Source: Halovenus aranensis (lineage in GTDB: Archaea > Halobacteriota > Halobacteria > Halobacteriales > Haloarculaceae). Taken from it: a stretch of DNA of 64,000 nucleotides. Below are positions 17,843 through 26,839 of the stretch, piece by piece. The first letter of the stretch is position 1. The number at the start of each line of letters is the position of its first letter. The position numbers and the translations under genes are program-made. The notes beneath the pieces are model-generated. The model saw nothing but the letters and a program-made list of their open reading frames with translations. It did not search any database and had not been told where the DNA came from. The stretch lies in contig NZ_FNFC01000006.1 of assembly GCF_900100385.1 (NCBI RefSeq), positions 62,001 to 126,000 on the forward strand, read 5' to 3'.

Positions 17843-19354
17843 TCACCGGAGTGCGTCGAGCACCCCTCGGTCGGCCACGTCTTCGCGCACCGCGTCGGTG
17901 ACGTGTTCGCCGCTCAGGAGACACATCGGCACCCCGATGCCGGGGTTGACATCGCCGCCGACGTAGTAACAGCGGTCGGCGCCGGGAACGCGGTGGCCGG
18001 TACGCAGGGGGCCGGTCTGTCTGAGCGTGTGTGCCACGCCGAGTGCCGTCCCCTGCTGTTTGTTAAACAGCCGCTCGAAATCGGAGACAGTCGCCCGATG
18101 CTCGACGCGGATACGGTCGCGCAGGTCGACGCCTGCGGTGGCCGCGATATCGTCGAGAATCTGCGCCCGGAACTCGGCGACGGTGTCCTCGTCGTCTGGC
18201 AGCCCCGGCGCGACCGGGACGAGGACGACGACGGTCTCACAGCCCTCCGGGGCGACAGTCGGGTCCGTCTTCGACGGGACGTTGACGTAGTACGCGGGCG
18301 TCTCGGGCCAGTCTGGGACCTCGAAGATACGCTCGAAGTGGTCGTCCCAGTCAGTTGGCAACACGAGCGTGTGGTGTTCCAGTGGGTCGACATTCCCTTC
18401 GACGCCGAGATACAGCATGAACGCAGAGGGTGCAAGCGTCGCATCCTCCCACTGTGAGCGCGGCCGGTCGACTACATCCTCGGGGAACAGTTCGCGCTCG
18501 GCGTGGGCCGGCGGCGCGTTGCAGACCACTCGGTCGTGGGTAGCAGTCCCGTCACTGTGGCTGAGCGTGACTTCTCGCTCCCCGGGGTCGAGCCGTGAGA
18601 CTGGTGTCTCTGTCCGAATCTCGGCCCCCTGCTCGGTTGCGACAGCTTCAAACGCGTCTACGACGGCGGCCATCCCGCCATCGGGATAGTACACGCCCAG
18701 CCCGTAGTCGACGTGGCTCATCAGTGTATACAGTGCCGGCGTGTTGTACGGCGACCCGCCGAGAAAGACCAGCGTGTACTCGACGAGTTGGCGTAGCTTC
18801 GGATGCTCGAAGTAGTCCGTGACGTGGTCGTCCATCGTCCCGAGCAGTCGAAGGCCGTGTGCCGACCGGAGCACGTCAAGCGAGAGGTAGTCGCGAAACC
18901 GTGACCGTCCGGGCACGACGAAGCGATTTAGCCCGATATCGTAGGCCCGCTCTGCCTCCGAGAGATACGCAAGCAACGCCTCGCCGGCCCCGCCCTCGTA
19001 GGACTCGAACAACTCCGCGGCCGCCGTCGGGTCGGCCGGGACATCGGCCCTGTCGCCGTCGGTCCAGAACACCCGGTAGTTGGGGTCGAGACGGGTCAGA
19101 TCGTAGAAGTCTTCTGGCTCGTGACCGAACGCCCGGAAAAAGCGCTCGAAGATATCGGGCATCAGATACCAGGACGGCCCGGTGTCGAACTGGAAGCCAC
19201 TGTCTTCGATTCGGCCTGCCACGCCGCCGACCTGAGACAGTTTCTCGTAGACCGTCACGTCCGCGCCGTCACGGGCGAGATAGGCCGCCGCCGCGAGGCC
19301 ACCGACTCCAGCGCCGACGACGCCGACGGACTGGCCGCACAGGTCCCCGGTCAT
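17843..19354 (-). CDS. crtI: phytoene desaturase-type carotenoid oxidoreductase
   Basis: The protein has the N-terminal FAD motif VGVVGAGVGGLAAAAYLARDG, the desaturase-family GG-x-x-G-R sequence VGGVAGRIEDSGFQFDTGPS, and the C-terminal CrtI signature GADRCYYVGGDVNPGIGVPM. Length 503 fits. In haloarchaea this family makes lycopene from phytoene (CrtI) or the 3,4-desaturations of bacterioruberin (CrtD); the family fit does not separate them, so the symbol is provisional. Its ATG overlaps the stop of the upstream Brp/Blh-like gene by four bases, so the two are translationally coupled, supporting a carotenoid role for both. Confidence 0.88.
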   Translation of the reverse strand: MTGDLCGQSVGVVGAGVGGLAAAAYLARDGADVTVYEKLSQVGGVAGRIEDSGFQFDTGPSWYLMPDIFERFFRAFGHEPEDFYDLTRLDPNYRVFWTDGDRADVPADPTAAAELFESYEGGAGEALLAYLSEAERAYDIGLNRFVVPGRSRFRDYLSLDVLRSAHGLRLLGTMDDHVTDYFEHPKLRQLVEYTLVFLGGSPYNTPALYTLMSHVDYGLGVYYPDGGMAAVVDAFEAVATEQGAEIRTETPVSRLDPGEREVTLSHSDGTATHDRVVCNAPPAHAERELFPEDVVDRPRSQWEDATLAPSAFMLYLGVEGNVDPLEHHTLVLPTDWDDHFERIFEVPDWPETPAYYVNVPSKTDPTVAPEGCETVVVLVPVAPGLPDDEDTVAEFRAQILDDIAATAGVDLRDRIRVEHRATVSDFERLFNKQQGTALGVAHTLRQTGPLRTGHRVPGADRCYYVGGDVNPGIGVPMCLLSGEHVTDAVREDVADRGVLDALR

Positions 19355-20382
19355 GGGACGTACCAGATGCCGCGGTCACTGTCGAGCCACTCGCCGACGA
19401 CGACGTGTGGGAGGGCAACGATACAGACAAATATCGTGTAGAAGGCGACCAGCCCGGGAAGCAGGTCGGCGTTCCCGAGCGGATTCGGGACAGCGAGCCA
19501 GAACGCAGCCGCGATAGCGGCCGTAACGAGGCCGCCCGCGGCAAGCACCCCCAGCACGAAGCCCGTCGAGTGAGTCTCTGTCGCGGCCTGGCGACGTGCG
19601 ACGGCCGACCGCCCGCCCTGTCGGAGCGAGTACCACAGCGGGAAGTACAGCCCGACAGCGACGACGACCGGGACGACCGCGAAATACGCGACCAACAGCA
19701 CTGTTTCACCTGCCTCGACGAGCCACGTCGTCGACGCTCCGCCCCGGAGATAGCCCAGAAGCAGGTGTGCCACGAGCGCGACCCCGTAACAGCCACCGAA
19801 CAGTCTCCGGGCGAGTTCCATCCGCTCCCAGAGGACGCCGGTGAGACCGGGGTCGAACATCGAGAGCATGTACGACGAAAAGCCATAGAACACCTCGGGC
19901 TGTGCGACCAGTGGCACAATCATGATAGCGCCGCCACGGACGAACGCCGCGAGCCCGCGCTGTACTCGCGACTCCAGGTGACCGCTTCCGACGACGGCAT
20001 CGAGGACGTGCAGGTCACCGTGGCCACCTTTAGCGATTGCAGTCACGAAGGCGAGGCCGAGCGCGAGGATAGGCGCAACGAAAAAGGTAGCCACGAAGGC
20101 CACAAGGACCGCCAGATAGACCGCGACGTACCTGATGCCGAACGGGACGCCACGGTGGCGGACGTTCTCGAAGTGCTCGAAGCCACCGTGGGGCAGGTTC
20201 AAAACGACCATGCCAACCAGATAGACGAGCATCTGAGTCTCGACATCGAGGGACACCCCAGCAACGGCTGCCAGCACAGCCGCGGCCGTCACCGCGAGCA
20301 GTGACCCCCTTGAGAGAAAGACGAACCAGTCTTCGATGCGACGCGGTTGGAGCCAATCGACGCGCTGTCGCTCTGTCGCCAT
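19351..20382 (-). CDS. Brp/Blh-like carotenoid-associated membrane protein
   Basis: The 343-residue protein has about eight to ten membrane segments. Conserved Brp/Blh-type stretches are NLPHGGFEHFENV (about residues 63-75, two histidines), AKGGHGDLHVLDA and the C-terminal VALPHVVVGEWLD. Blh enzymes cleave beta-carotene to retinal using iron held by histidines. Here the third usual His-containing stretch (F-x-x-x-H-S-P-R-H in typical members) reads YFPLWYSLRQ, without histidine. The protein may therefore be a Brp-like member with a different or non-enzymatic role. It is upstream of and overlaps the crtI-like gene. Confidence 0.75.
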   Translation of the reverse strand: MATERQRVDWLQPRRIEDWFVFLSRGSLLAVTAAAVLAAVAGVSLDVETQMLVYLVGMVVLNLPHGGFEHFENVRHRGVPFGIRYVAVYLAVLVAFVATFFVAPILALGLAFVTAIAKGGHGDLHVLDAVVGSGHLESRVQRGLAAFVRGGAIMIVPLVAQPEVFYGFSSYMLSMFDPGLTGVLWERMELARRLFGGCYGVALVAHLLLGYLRGGASTTWLVEAGETVLLVAYFAVVPVVVAVGLYFPLWYSLRQGGRSAVARRQAATETHSTGFVLGVLAAGGLVTAAIAAAFWLAVPNPLGNADLLPGLVAFYTIFVCIVALPHVVVGEWLDSDRGIWYVP

Positions 20383-20506
20383 ACGCGGGGTTAGGAGTGT
20401 ACCGGGATGACTTCACAACCACGATACTGTGGGGTTTCAAGTATGGCGCTGGTAAGACGCGCCGAAGACAGCACCTATTTACAGTCTCGGAGCCTCAGCC
20501 AGCGAT

Positions 20507-21850
20507 ATGGGACTGTTCGACCGCCTGCGCGGCGATGACGGCCCGCGGGTCGTCTTTCTCGGTATCGATGGTGTGCCGTACGACCTCGTCGAAGACCACC
20601 CCGACGTGTTCGAGAACCTCCACGCGATTGCAACAGAGGGTGCCGGTGGGCAGATATCCAGCATCGTGCCCCCGGAGTCGAGCGCCTGCTGGCCGGCGCT
20701 GACGACGGGGCGAAACCCCGGCGAGACGGGCGTCTACGGCTTCCAGGACCGGAAGTCTGACTCCTACGAGACGTACGTTCCGGTCGGGGCACACGTCGAG
20801 GCGCCCCGGCTGTGGGATGTGGTTACCGACGCCGACAGGAACGCCTCTGTGTTCAACGTTCCCGTCACCTTCCCACCGTCCGAGGACATCCAGCGACAGG
20901 TTTCGGGCTTTCTCTCGCCCTCGCTCGAACAGGCGGCGAGCGACTCCGAACTCGAAGCGACGCTGTCGGACCTCGCGTACAACATCGACGTCGACGCCAG
21001 CCTCGGCCACGACGACGACAAGACCGCATTCATCGAGAGCGCGAACGAGACACTCAAGGCGCGCTACAAAGCCTTCCGTCACTACGTCGAGCAAGACGAC
21101 TGGGACCTCTTTTTCGGGGTCTTCATGGCGACCGACCGCGTGAACCACTTCCTGTTCCGGGACTACGCCCAGGACGGGGAGTACGCCGCGGCGTTCCTCG
21201 AATTCTACAGTACGCTCGACGACTACATCGGCGAGATTCGCGCCATGCTCGACGACGAGACCGAACTCATCATCGCCTCGGACCACGGCTTCACCGAACT
21301 CCACCACGAGGTGAAATGTAACCGGTGGCTCGCCCAGCAGGGCTGGCTCACCTACGACACCGACGAGCCCGAGGAACTGGCCGATATCGGCGACGACGCA
21401 CGGGCGTACTCGCTCATTCCGGGACGCTTCTATCTCAACCTCGAAGGCCGCGAGCCCGGCGGTGTCGTTCCCGAAAGCGAGTACGAGACGGTCCGCGAGG
21501 AACTCATCGACGACCTCGAAACGCTGACCGGGCCGGACGGCCGCGCGGTCTGTGACCGCATCGTCAAAGGCGAGGAGGTCTTCGACGGACCACACACCGA
21601 GATTGCGCCAGACGTTGTCGTCGTGCCCGCAGACGGGTTCGACCTCAAGGCCGGCTTCGACGACGGCGATGAGATATTCGCCAAAGAAGCACGCAACGGG
21701 ATGCACAAGTTCGGGAACGCCTGTCTCTACTCGACGGCAGACCTCTCGCTCGCGGATGTTGACCTCTACGATATCGCGCCGACGATTCTCGACCTCATGG
21801 AAGTCGACGCCGACACCCGAGAGATGGAAGGGCGCAGTCTCGTGGGCTAG
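20507..21850 (+). CDS. alkaline phosphatase superfamily nucleotide pyrophosphatase/phosphodiesterase
   Basis: The 447-residue protein has the type I phosphodiesterase/phosphatase layout. VVFLGIDGVPYDLV carries the first metal Asp, SACWPALTTGRNPGETGVYGF contains the nucleophile region, ATDRVNHFLF gives further metal ligands, and IIASDHGFTELHHEVKCNRWL holds the D-H...H cluster. A late metal-binding His lies in GMHKFGNACL. Such enzymes hydrolyse nucleotide or phospho-sugar diesters; the substrate cannot be read from the sequence. No signal peptide is visible, so it probably acts in the cytoplasm. Confidence 0.88.
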   Translation: MGLFDRLRGDDGPRVVFLGIDGVPYDLVEDHPDVFENLHAIATEGAGGQISSIVPPESSACWPALTTGRNPGETGVYGFQDRKSDSYETYVPVGAHVEAPRLWDVVTDADRNASVFNVPVTFPPSEDIQRQVSGFLSPSLEQAASDSELEATLSDLAYNIDVDASLGHDDDKTAFIESANETLKARYKAFRHYVEQDDWDLFFGVFMATDRVNHFLFRDYAQDGEYAAAFLEFYSTLDDYIGEIRAMLDDETELIIASDHGFTELHHEVKCNRWLAQQGWLTYDTDEPEELADIGDDARAYSLIPGRFYLNLEGREPGGVVPESEYETVREELIDDLETLTGPDGRAVCDRIVKGEEVFDGPHTEIAPDVVVVPADGFDLKAGFDDGDEIFAKEARNGMHKFGNACLYSTADLSLADVDLYDIAPTILDLMEVDADTREMEGRSLVG

Positions 21851-21903
21851 AGCCCTCGAATTGAATGGAAAGCTTGATGAAACACAGGAGTCGCAGTTGA
21901 GTT

Positions 21904-22875
21904 ATGACGGCAGAATTTCCGGACTACGTCGATGTCGACTACGCCGACGGCGAAAGCGAGGAACCGACAGCATATCCGTCGCTTGAAGCGAAAATCGAGA
22001 AAGCCATCGAGGTAACCCGGCAGGGTCTCGAGGAGTACGAAAACCCGGCCGTGATGTGGACTGGCGGCAAAGACTCTACGCTCACGCTGTATTTCATCAA
22101 CGAAGTCGCCGACGAGTTCGGCTACGAGAAACCGACCGCGGTGTTCATCGACCACTTCCAGCACTTCGACGAGATTACCGACTTCGTCGAACACTGGGCC
22201 GATGTGTGGGACATCGACCTCGTCTACGCGCGCAACGAGAGCGTTGGTGAGTACGTCTCCGAACAGGGCCTCGAACCCGGCGACGACATCCCTGTCGGCG
22301 CACTCGACGCCCACAATCAGCACCACGTTCGCGAGATTCTCGAATACGAAGACGAGACGTTCCCGTTCCTGCTCGACACCTACGTCGGCAACCACCTCCT
22401 CAAGACGGTCGCGCTCAACGACGCCCTCGAAGACCAGGAGATTGATGGTGTAATCTCTGGCGTTCGCTGGGACGAACAGGAGGCACGCGCCGACGAGACG
22501 TTCTTCTCGCCGCGTCACGACCCCGACACGTACCCCCCACACGACCGCGTGCACCCAATCCTGCAGTTCAAGGAAGCCGATGTCTGGGACGCCTTCTGGC
22601 ACTACGTCGTCCCCGAAGAAGCAGCAGAATTCCCCGACGAGGGCTACGTCCCCCAGTCTGGCGAGGACCTGCCCGAGGGCGTCGAGTGGGAAGACGTTCC
22701 TATCTCGCCGAAATACGTCGCCGGTTTCCGGTCGCTGGGTTCTGAGGTGTCGACCGAGAAGACGACCGACGAACCCGCCTGGCTCCAGAATCTCGAAGAC
22801 ACGACCGAGCGCGCCGGCCGCGCACAGGACAAAGAAGACCTGATGGAGCGTCTGCGCGACCTCGGCTACATGTAG
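21904..22875 (+). CDS. phosphoadenosine phosphosulfate reductase/ATP sulfurylase-like PP-loop protein
   Basis: The PP-loop for ATP-pyrophosphate chemistry is MWTGGKDSTLTLYFINEVA (about residues 51-69, S-G-G-K-D-S/T pattern). Downstream are FIDHFQHFDEITDFVEHW and SGVRWDEQEARADETFFSPR, seen in the CysD/CysH superfamily. The 323-residue size and acidic tail fit haloarchaeal members annotated as PAPS reductase family. Conserved paired cysteines of assimilatory CysH are not seen, so it could be an ATP sulfurylase-like or RNA-sulfur enzyme. It starts about 53 bases after the phosphatase gene. Confidence 0.8.
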   Translation: MTAEFPDYVDVDYADGESEEPTAYPSLEAKIEKAIEVTRQGLEEYENPAVMWTGGKDSTLTLYFINEVADEFGYEKPTAVFIDHFQHFDEITDFVEHWADVWDIDLVYARNESVGEYVSEQGLEPGDDIPVGALDAHNQHHVREILEYEDETFPFLLDTYVGNHLLKTVALNDALEDQEIDGVISGVRWDEQEARADETFFSPRHDPDTYPPHDRVHPILQFKEADVWDAFWHYVVPEEAAEFPDEGYVPQSGEDLPEGVEWEDVPISPKYVAGFRSLGSEVSTEKTTDEPAWLQNLEDTTERAGRAQDKEDLMERLRDLGYM

Positions 22876-23004
22876 GCCGGTCGTTTCAGCTCACGTACCA
22901 AAACTCGGTTCAGAAAACACTGATACTCTCACCGCTCGTTTTCCGTGTATGCGACCGAATCACCAGTCTGTTCGGACGAGAACTGTACCAGCCACGCGAC
23001 AGCG

Positions 23005-23799
23005 ATGACGCCAGAACAGTACCTACGTCGCATCGGCCTCGACCCGTCAACTGTCGACGAACCGGGGCCAGCGCCACTTCGGCGACTCTCACACGCGCAC
23101 GTCAGAGCGGTGCCGTTCGAGAATCTCGCAATCGTCGGCGACCCACACGGTGACACTGAGGGAGCCGGCGTCACGCTCTCGACGCCACAGCTGTACCAGA
23201 AAATCGTCGAGCGTGAACGCGGCGGCTACTGCTTCGAGCTCAATGGACTTTTTCACTGGCTGCTCGATGCCCTTGGCTACGAGGTCGACCGCGTGGCTGC
23301 GCGAATTACCGGCGACGGTGGTATCGAACTCCCGGCAAACCACCACGCCAACGTGGTCCATCTCGACGACCGCTACGTAGTCGATGTAGGGATGGGACTG
23401 CCGAAGATTCGACAGCCGATTCCGGTAGATGGCTCGGCAGTGACCGACGATGTCGGGGTCGAGTGGCGCGTTGTCGACTCCGAGCGTCCCGACGTGACCC
23501 ACCGCGTGGCGTTTCGTTACGACGGTGACGAGGAGTGGACCGACCGCTACGTGTTCGACGAGACGCCCCGCTCGCTCTCGTATTTCGAGGCGACGAACGA
23601 CTACCTCCAGCGCGCTCCCGAGTCGACGTTCACCGGGTCGCCCTCGGTCTCGGTGGGGACTGACAACGGGTTGGTCCACCTCGATTCCGAGACGCTCGTC
23701 GAGTACGTCGGTGCAGAGAAACACGAAGAGTCAGTTCCGCCCGAGGCGTGGCACGACGTGCTCACAGAGCGATTCGATATATCTTTGCCGGCGGACTGA
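23005..23799 (+). CDS. arylamine N-acetyltransferase family protein
   Basis: NAT enzymes move an acetyl group from acetyl-CoA to arylamines or hydrazines through a Cys-His-Asp triad. The triad is visible: Cys in RGGYCFELNGLF (about residue 76), His in NHHANVVHL (about 114) and Asp in RYVVDVGMGLP (about 129). The early VPFENLAI is also a NAT signature. I choose the ATG at 23005 (MTPEQYLRRIG); the frame is open 60 bases further up but homologues start here. Length 264 matches the family. Confidence 0.9.
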   Translation: MTPEQYLRRIGLDPSTVDEPGPAPLRRLSHAHVRAVPFENLAIVGDPHGDTEGAGVTLSTPQLYQKIVERERGGYCFELNGLFHWLLDALGYEVDRVAARITGDGGIELPANHHANVVHLDDRYVVDVGMGLPKIRQPIPVDGSAVTDDVGVEWRVVDSERPDVTHRVAFRYDGDEEWTDRYVFDETPRSLSYFEATNDYLQRAPESTFTGSPSVSVGTDNGLVHLDSETLVEYVGAEKHEESVPPEAWHDVLTERFDISLPAD

Positions 23800-23873
23800 C
23801 AGCCAGCGACCCTTCGATGGGACAGCCAACGTGTTGGGACAACAACCAAGCAGACAGCAACACAGCTACAATT

Positions 23874-24422
23874 ATGTCAGACCCAGAGAGCGATAACGCG
23901 ACACTGACGCCCGAGGAGCGTGCCTTCGCACACCTCCCCGAGCAGACGATGTACAAGATTCAGACAGCACGGGCAAAGGGTGCCGACGCCGACGACGTTG
24001 CTCATCCGCCACAGACCATCCGGACAAACGAGTTCCGGTGTCTGTACTTCGAGTTGCACCCCGACGAGCAACTCGACTGGCACACCCACACGCCCGGTCT
24101 CGACGAGGTGAACCTCTGTCTCGCCGGCCGGGCAAAATACACCATGGAACGCGAGGACGGGTGCCACCAGACGCTGGTCATCGAGCCGATGGAGTTCGTC
24201 TACGTTCCCGGCGGGGCGCGGAACAAAATCGAGGTCGTCGGCGACCAAACCCACCGGTCGCTGTCGGTCGCAAGGGCTGTTTCTGTGGCGCGGCTCGAAG
24301 CACTCGAAGGGAGCGATGCAGAAGACGACGTATCCGGTGACTCCGAATCGACCGACTCGCTGTTTGTCGACCGAAAACGCGACGAAGTTGTCGCGAAAAA
24401 CGACGATCTCGTCTCAGAGTAG
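23874..24422 (+). CDS. cupin-domain protein
   Basis: The central cupin motif 1 is seen as DEQLDWHTHTPGLDEVNLCLAG (G-x5-H-x-H-x3-4-E like), and motif 2 as EPMEFVYVPGGARNKIEVVG. These would hold a metal through His residues. The flanks are an N-terminal helical segment and a low-complexity acidic tail (DAEDDVSGDSESTDSLF). The ATG at 23874 gives 182 residues; a longer in-frame reading starting inside the NAT gene is unlikely. The role is unspecified. Confidence 0.82.
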   Translation: MSDPESDNATLTPEERAFAHLPEQTMYKIQTARAKGADADDVAHPPQTIRTNEFRCLYFELHPDEQLDWHTHTPGLDEVNLCLAGRAKYTMEREDGCHQTLVIEPMEFVYVPGGARNKIEVVGDQTHRSLSVARAVSVARLEALEGSDAEDDVSGDSESTDSLFVDRKRDEVVAKNDDLVSE

Positions 24423-24460
24423 CAGACGCTGAGAAGCTCTGTGACAGTGCGGAGCTTCGC

Positions 24461-25000
24461 TCACCACTCGACATGCCAGGCAAACCCCTCGTCTGGCCTA
24501 GGTGTTGTCTCCTCGAACTCCGGTGTGGCCCCTGTGCCGTATTTTCGAATCAGTCCTCTGTAGATACCTTCGACGAACGGTTTCGTGTACGGGTAGTCTT
24601 CTGTCGCACCAAGGTGTGCTGACCGACCGTTAACCTCGTACGTGTATTGGCCTGCCGGCTGGCGGCTCGCGGTATTTCTGTATACCTCGCTGCTCGTGTG
24701 CTCCTCACAAAGCAAGTCCAGTGCCTCCGCAACGGAGTTGTCCTCTTCGAAGGGCAAGGCTTTCGCCGTTTCTATCCCGCCGTTTTTCATCGTTTTCGGT
24801 CCCACGTCCGCCAAAATCGACTCGTACGTACGTTTCACGTCCTCTGCTGTGTACCATTCGTCAGGTCTGATTTCACCGGTATTCTCTTCGAACTTGCTCC
24901 GAACCTTACTCTCGAAGACTGGTGACACTTCGCCAGCTGACTCGATGAATGCCAGTATGTACTTCCCAATAACCTCTGCGTCGGGGTCGTATCCAGACAT
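24461..25000 (-). CDS. uncharacterised protein, possibly regulatory or sensory
   Basis: The 179-residue protein begins MSGYDPDAEVIGKYILAF. It is helical in the N-terminal half, with ADVGPKTMKNGGIETAKALPF in the middle and AGQYTYEVNGRSAHLGATED toward the end. I cannot place it in a named family. A TATA-like TTTATAAA (about 25055-25062) lies some 55 bases upstream of the ATG and about 28 bases ahead of an in-frame TTG at 25027, which is an alternative start. No membrane segments or metal motif are present. Confidence 0.6.
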   Translation of the reverse strand: MSGYDPDAEVIGKYILAFIESAGEVSPVFESKVRSKFEENTGEIRPDEWYTAEDVKRTYESILADVGPKTMKNGGIETAKALPFEEDNSVAEALDLLCEEHTSSEVYRNTASRQPAGQYTYEVNGRSAHLGATEDYPYTKPFVEGIYRGLIRKYGTGATPEFEETTPRPDEGFAWHVEW

Positions 25001-25122
25001 ACACTGTTTGGTGCCGTCGAAGTACAATCAACCTGCTGCCTGGGCTATCCTGCTGGTTTTATAAACGGGGGGTAATATGTAACGAGCAGAAGATATTAAA
25101 CAGGGATTTCCGACCTGGCAAT

Positions 25123-25353
25123 TGACATTCTCCTCTGCCTGAAGGCGGACGAATCTCGACCGCAGTTGGGGTATTACCGTTTGGAGTCTCCCACCTCGGC
25201 CTGGGGCTGGAATGTGCTGGGAGGGCCATACAGGTAGATTCTGGGCTGTGCCAACCTGCCGGTACTCCTATCTCTACCCAAACTGGGTGCAGACTCGGGG
25301 TTACTTTCTTCGTTAGTCGAGACGGAAATTGTAGACGACTGTCCGTGCTCGTT
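25123..25353 (-). mobile_element. probable remnant of an IS200/IS605-type element (TnpB tail plus right-end hairpin)
   Basis: On the minus strand an open frame of 59 codons (25353 down to a TAA at 25174-25176) has no start codon and ends LYGPPSTFQPQAEVGDSKR, like the tail of a TnpB-type protein. About 20 bases beyond its stop an imperfect hairpin (TCTGCC/GGCGGA around 25131-25152), followed by a TGTCAAT end, resembles right ends of haloarchaeal IS200/IS605 elements. No intact tnpA or tnpB is present. The family call is inference from shape, not from a match. It lies just outside the left attachment site of the provirus. Confidence 0.35.
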
Positions 25354-25379
25354 TCAGAACGGTTGTACAGGAAGTGTAG

Positions 25380-25393
25380 TGGGTTCGGGCGGA
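25380..25393. repeat. left attachment site (attL) of the provirus
   Basis: TGGGTTCGGGCGGA is repeated exactly at 40713-40726, where it is the 3' end of the tRNA-Val gene (minus strand). Fourteen bases of tRNA acceptor/T-stem sequence with no tRNA around it, 28 bases from the end of an integrase gene, is the expected trace of tRNA-targeted integration. Confidence 0.9.
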
Positions 25394-25420
25394 GTCTTTC
25401 GCTCTGCTGTCTTGCGGTTT

Positions 25421-26488
25421 TCAGTTATCATTTTCAGTGTCCTCCAGAGTGAGTTTCGTCAGCTGTGGTCGACGCCGCTCCTCGAGCTCCTGGCGGCGAC
25501 TCGGTTGGTCGTAATGTCGTTGAATCGTTCGAAGTGATGCGTTGACTCGTCGGGCGGTGTCCTCTGGGTCGAAGCCCTGGTCGCGGTGGAAGGTTATCGA
25601 GCCGGTGCGAATCGCGTGGGGAGACCGCGAGGATGGGCACTTTGACGACTTACTGCTCTGTGTCCAGTCGCAAGTGTCGCGCTTCCGGTCGTGGGGGCAG
25701 GGGTCGTCGGTGTGCCAGCAGGGTTGAGTAGCCTGATAAACCCAGCACCGGAGACCGTTGTGTGACGGTCGAGCCATCTTCATCCGCGTAGTGAACAGAG
25801 GTGCCCGCGAGTGTTCGTCGTGCTTGTTGTTTCGGTGTTCGGCGATGTACTCGTCTAAGGCGTCGGCGACTGCCGGGAGAATCCCCACGTCGCGTTCGCC
25901 GTTTCGCTTGTTTTTCAGGGGCGTCCCGGTCTTGGGTCGGTGTCGGAACGACAGCACGAGGTCGTCGCTGTCGTAGTCCTGGAGGTCGAGCGCACGGAGG
26001 CCACCGATTCGAGCGCCAGTGTGCCAGAGAACTTCGAGGGCCGCGTGCCACTTGGTTCCGTAGAGGCCGTTCGAGCGCTCCCGGAAGAACTGGAGCTGGG
26101 CGCGGGCGTCTTCGGTTTCGAGTTTTTCCTTACTCACGCGGTCGTCGGGGTCCGCCTGGGGAACATGGACCGCATCGGCGAGGCCGGGTTCGACCAGTTC
26201 TATATCTTCGCAGAAGTTGATGAATCGCTTGAGGAGCATCATCTGTTTTTCGAGGCTGATGGGTGAGAGGTCAGCAGCGCGGTCGTCCTGGTAGAGTTCG
26301 AAGTCGTACCCGGTCAGCATCGAGATCTGTTCGATGTCTTCCCCGTCACACCACTGCTTGAACTGGCGGAGGTCGAGCCGGTAGGTGCGGACGGTCGACT
26401 CGTTTTTGTCCCGGCGAAGTCGGCGTAGGTACTGCTGTATCGCTTCGTCGACGGTGAGGTCATCGGGAGGAGTTCGGCGTTCTGTCAT
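25421..26488 (-). CDS. int: provirus tyrosine recombinase (integrase)
   Basis: The integrase joins the circular viral genome to the chromosome at the att core. The N-terminal SAM-like core-binding domain (about residues 10-110) begins LTVDEAIQQYLRRLRRDKNE. The catalytic domain shows Arg in HTGARIGGLRALDL (about 175), the H-x-x-R pair in SPHAIRTGSITFHRDQG, and Tyr in TIQRHYDQPSRR (about 330). Between them is an inserted Cys/His stretch (CWHTDDPCPHDRKRDTCDW) likely to bind zinc, as in SNJ2-type integrases. The ATG overlaps the stop of the upstream small gene (ATGA), so it is the last gene of a four-gene operon. It ends 28 bases from attL. All catalytic residues are present. Confidence 0.93.
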   Translation of the reverse strand: MTERRTPPDDLTVDEAIQQYLRRLRRDKNESTVRTYRLDLRQFKQWCDGEDIEQISMLTGYDFELYQDDRAADLSPISLEKQMMLLKRFINFCEDIELVEPGLADAVHVPQADPDDRVSKEKLETEDARAQLQFFRERSNGLYGTKWHAALEVLWHTGARIGGLRALDLQDYDSDDLVLSFRHRPKTGTPLKNKRNGERDVGILPAVADALDEYIAEHRNNKHDEHSRAPLFTTRMKMARPSHNGLRCWVYQATQPCWHTDDPCPHDRKRDTCDWTQSSKSSKCPSSRSPHAIRTGSITFHRDQGFDPEDTARRVNASLRTIQRHYDQPSRRQELEERRRPQLTKLTLEDTENDN

Positions 26489-26634
26489 TCGATGATGACT
26501 CCCTCTTTAGAGACGACAGTGACACCCGGCTGGGTGAGTTTCGAAAGGGCAACTCTACAACGCGCACACGGCGCGGTGTGTAGCCCGTCAGTGGAGCAAA
26601 ACGTACAGCTCGGACGGACTGGCAGGTTACTCAT
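26485..26634 (-). CDS. small zinc-finger protein of the integrase operon
   Basis: The 49-residue protein has C-T-F-C and C-A-R-C pairs (about residues 10-13 and 21-24), a four-Cys zinc knuckle. The ATG at 26634 (MSNLPVRPS) is used. It overlaps the upstream gene by eight bases and the integrase start by four. In SNJ2 two small proteins next to the integrase help recombination. A similar accessory role is inferred here from position and size only. Confidence 0.75.
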   Translation of the reverse strand: MSNLPVRPSCTFCSTDGLHTAPCARCRVALSKLTQPGVTVVSKEGVIIE

Positions 26635-26839
26635 GCGTACCCTCCTGGGTGGCGCGAGAGTGGCAGTCACCACAGAGGCAGGCGAGTTCGACCAGGCCGG
26701 GTTCTACTTCGGCGAGAACCCGATAGCCACAGTCGGCGTAGGGCTGTCCTCTGTAGTCAGCGTTGCACTGCGCGCAGGAGCCGCCTTCTCGCGTTCTGCC
26801 GAGGGTGCGTTCAATCACGAGCTGGGCGACGGCCGTCAT
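26627..26839 (-). CDS. zinc-finger protein of the integrase operon
   Basis: The 70-residue protein carries C-A-Q-C, D-C-G-Y and the late C-L-C-G-D-C-H, enough Cys/His for one or two zinc sites. Its ATG (26839) overlaps the stop of the preceding gene in an ATGA. An in-frame GTG at 26890 would lengthen it by 17 residues but would lie inside the upstream gene. It is the second gene of the operon and a probable DNA-binding or recombination accessory. Confidence 0.75.
   Translation of the reverse strand: MTAVAQLVIERTLGRTREGGSCAQCNADYRGQPYADCGYRVLAEVEPGLVELACLCGDCHSRATQEGTHE

Noticed and set aside
20495-21706. A 403-codon minus-strand frame
   Set aside because: It is opposite the phosphatase-superfamily gene, which has clear metal-binding motifs.
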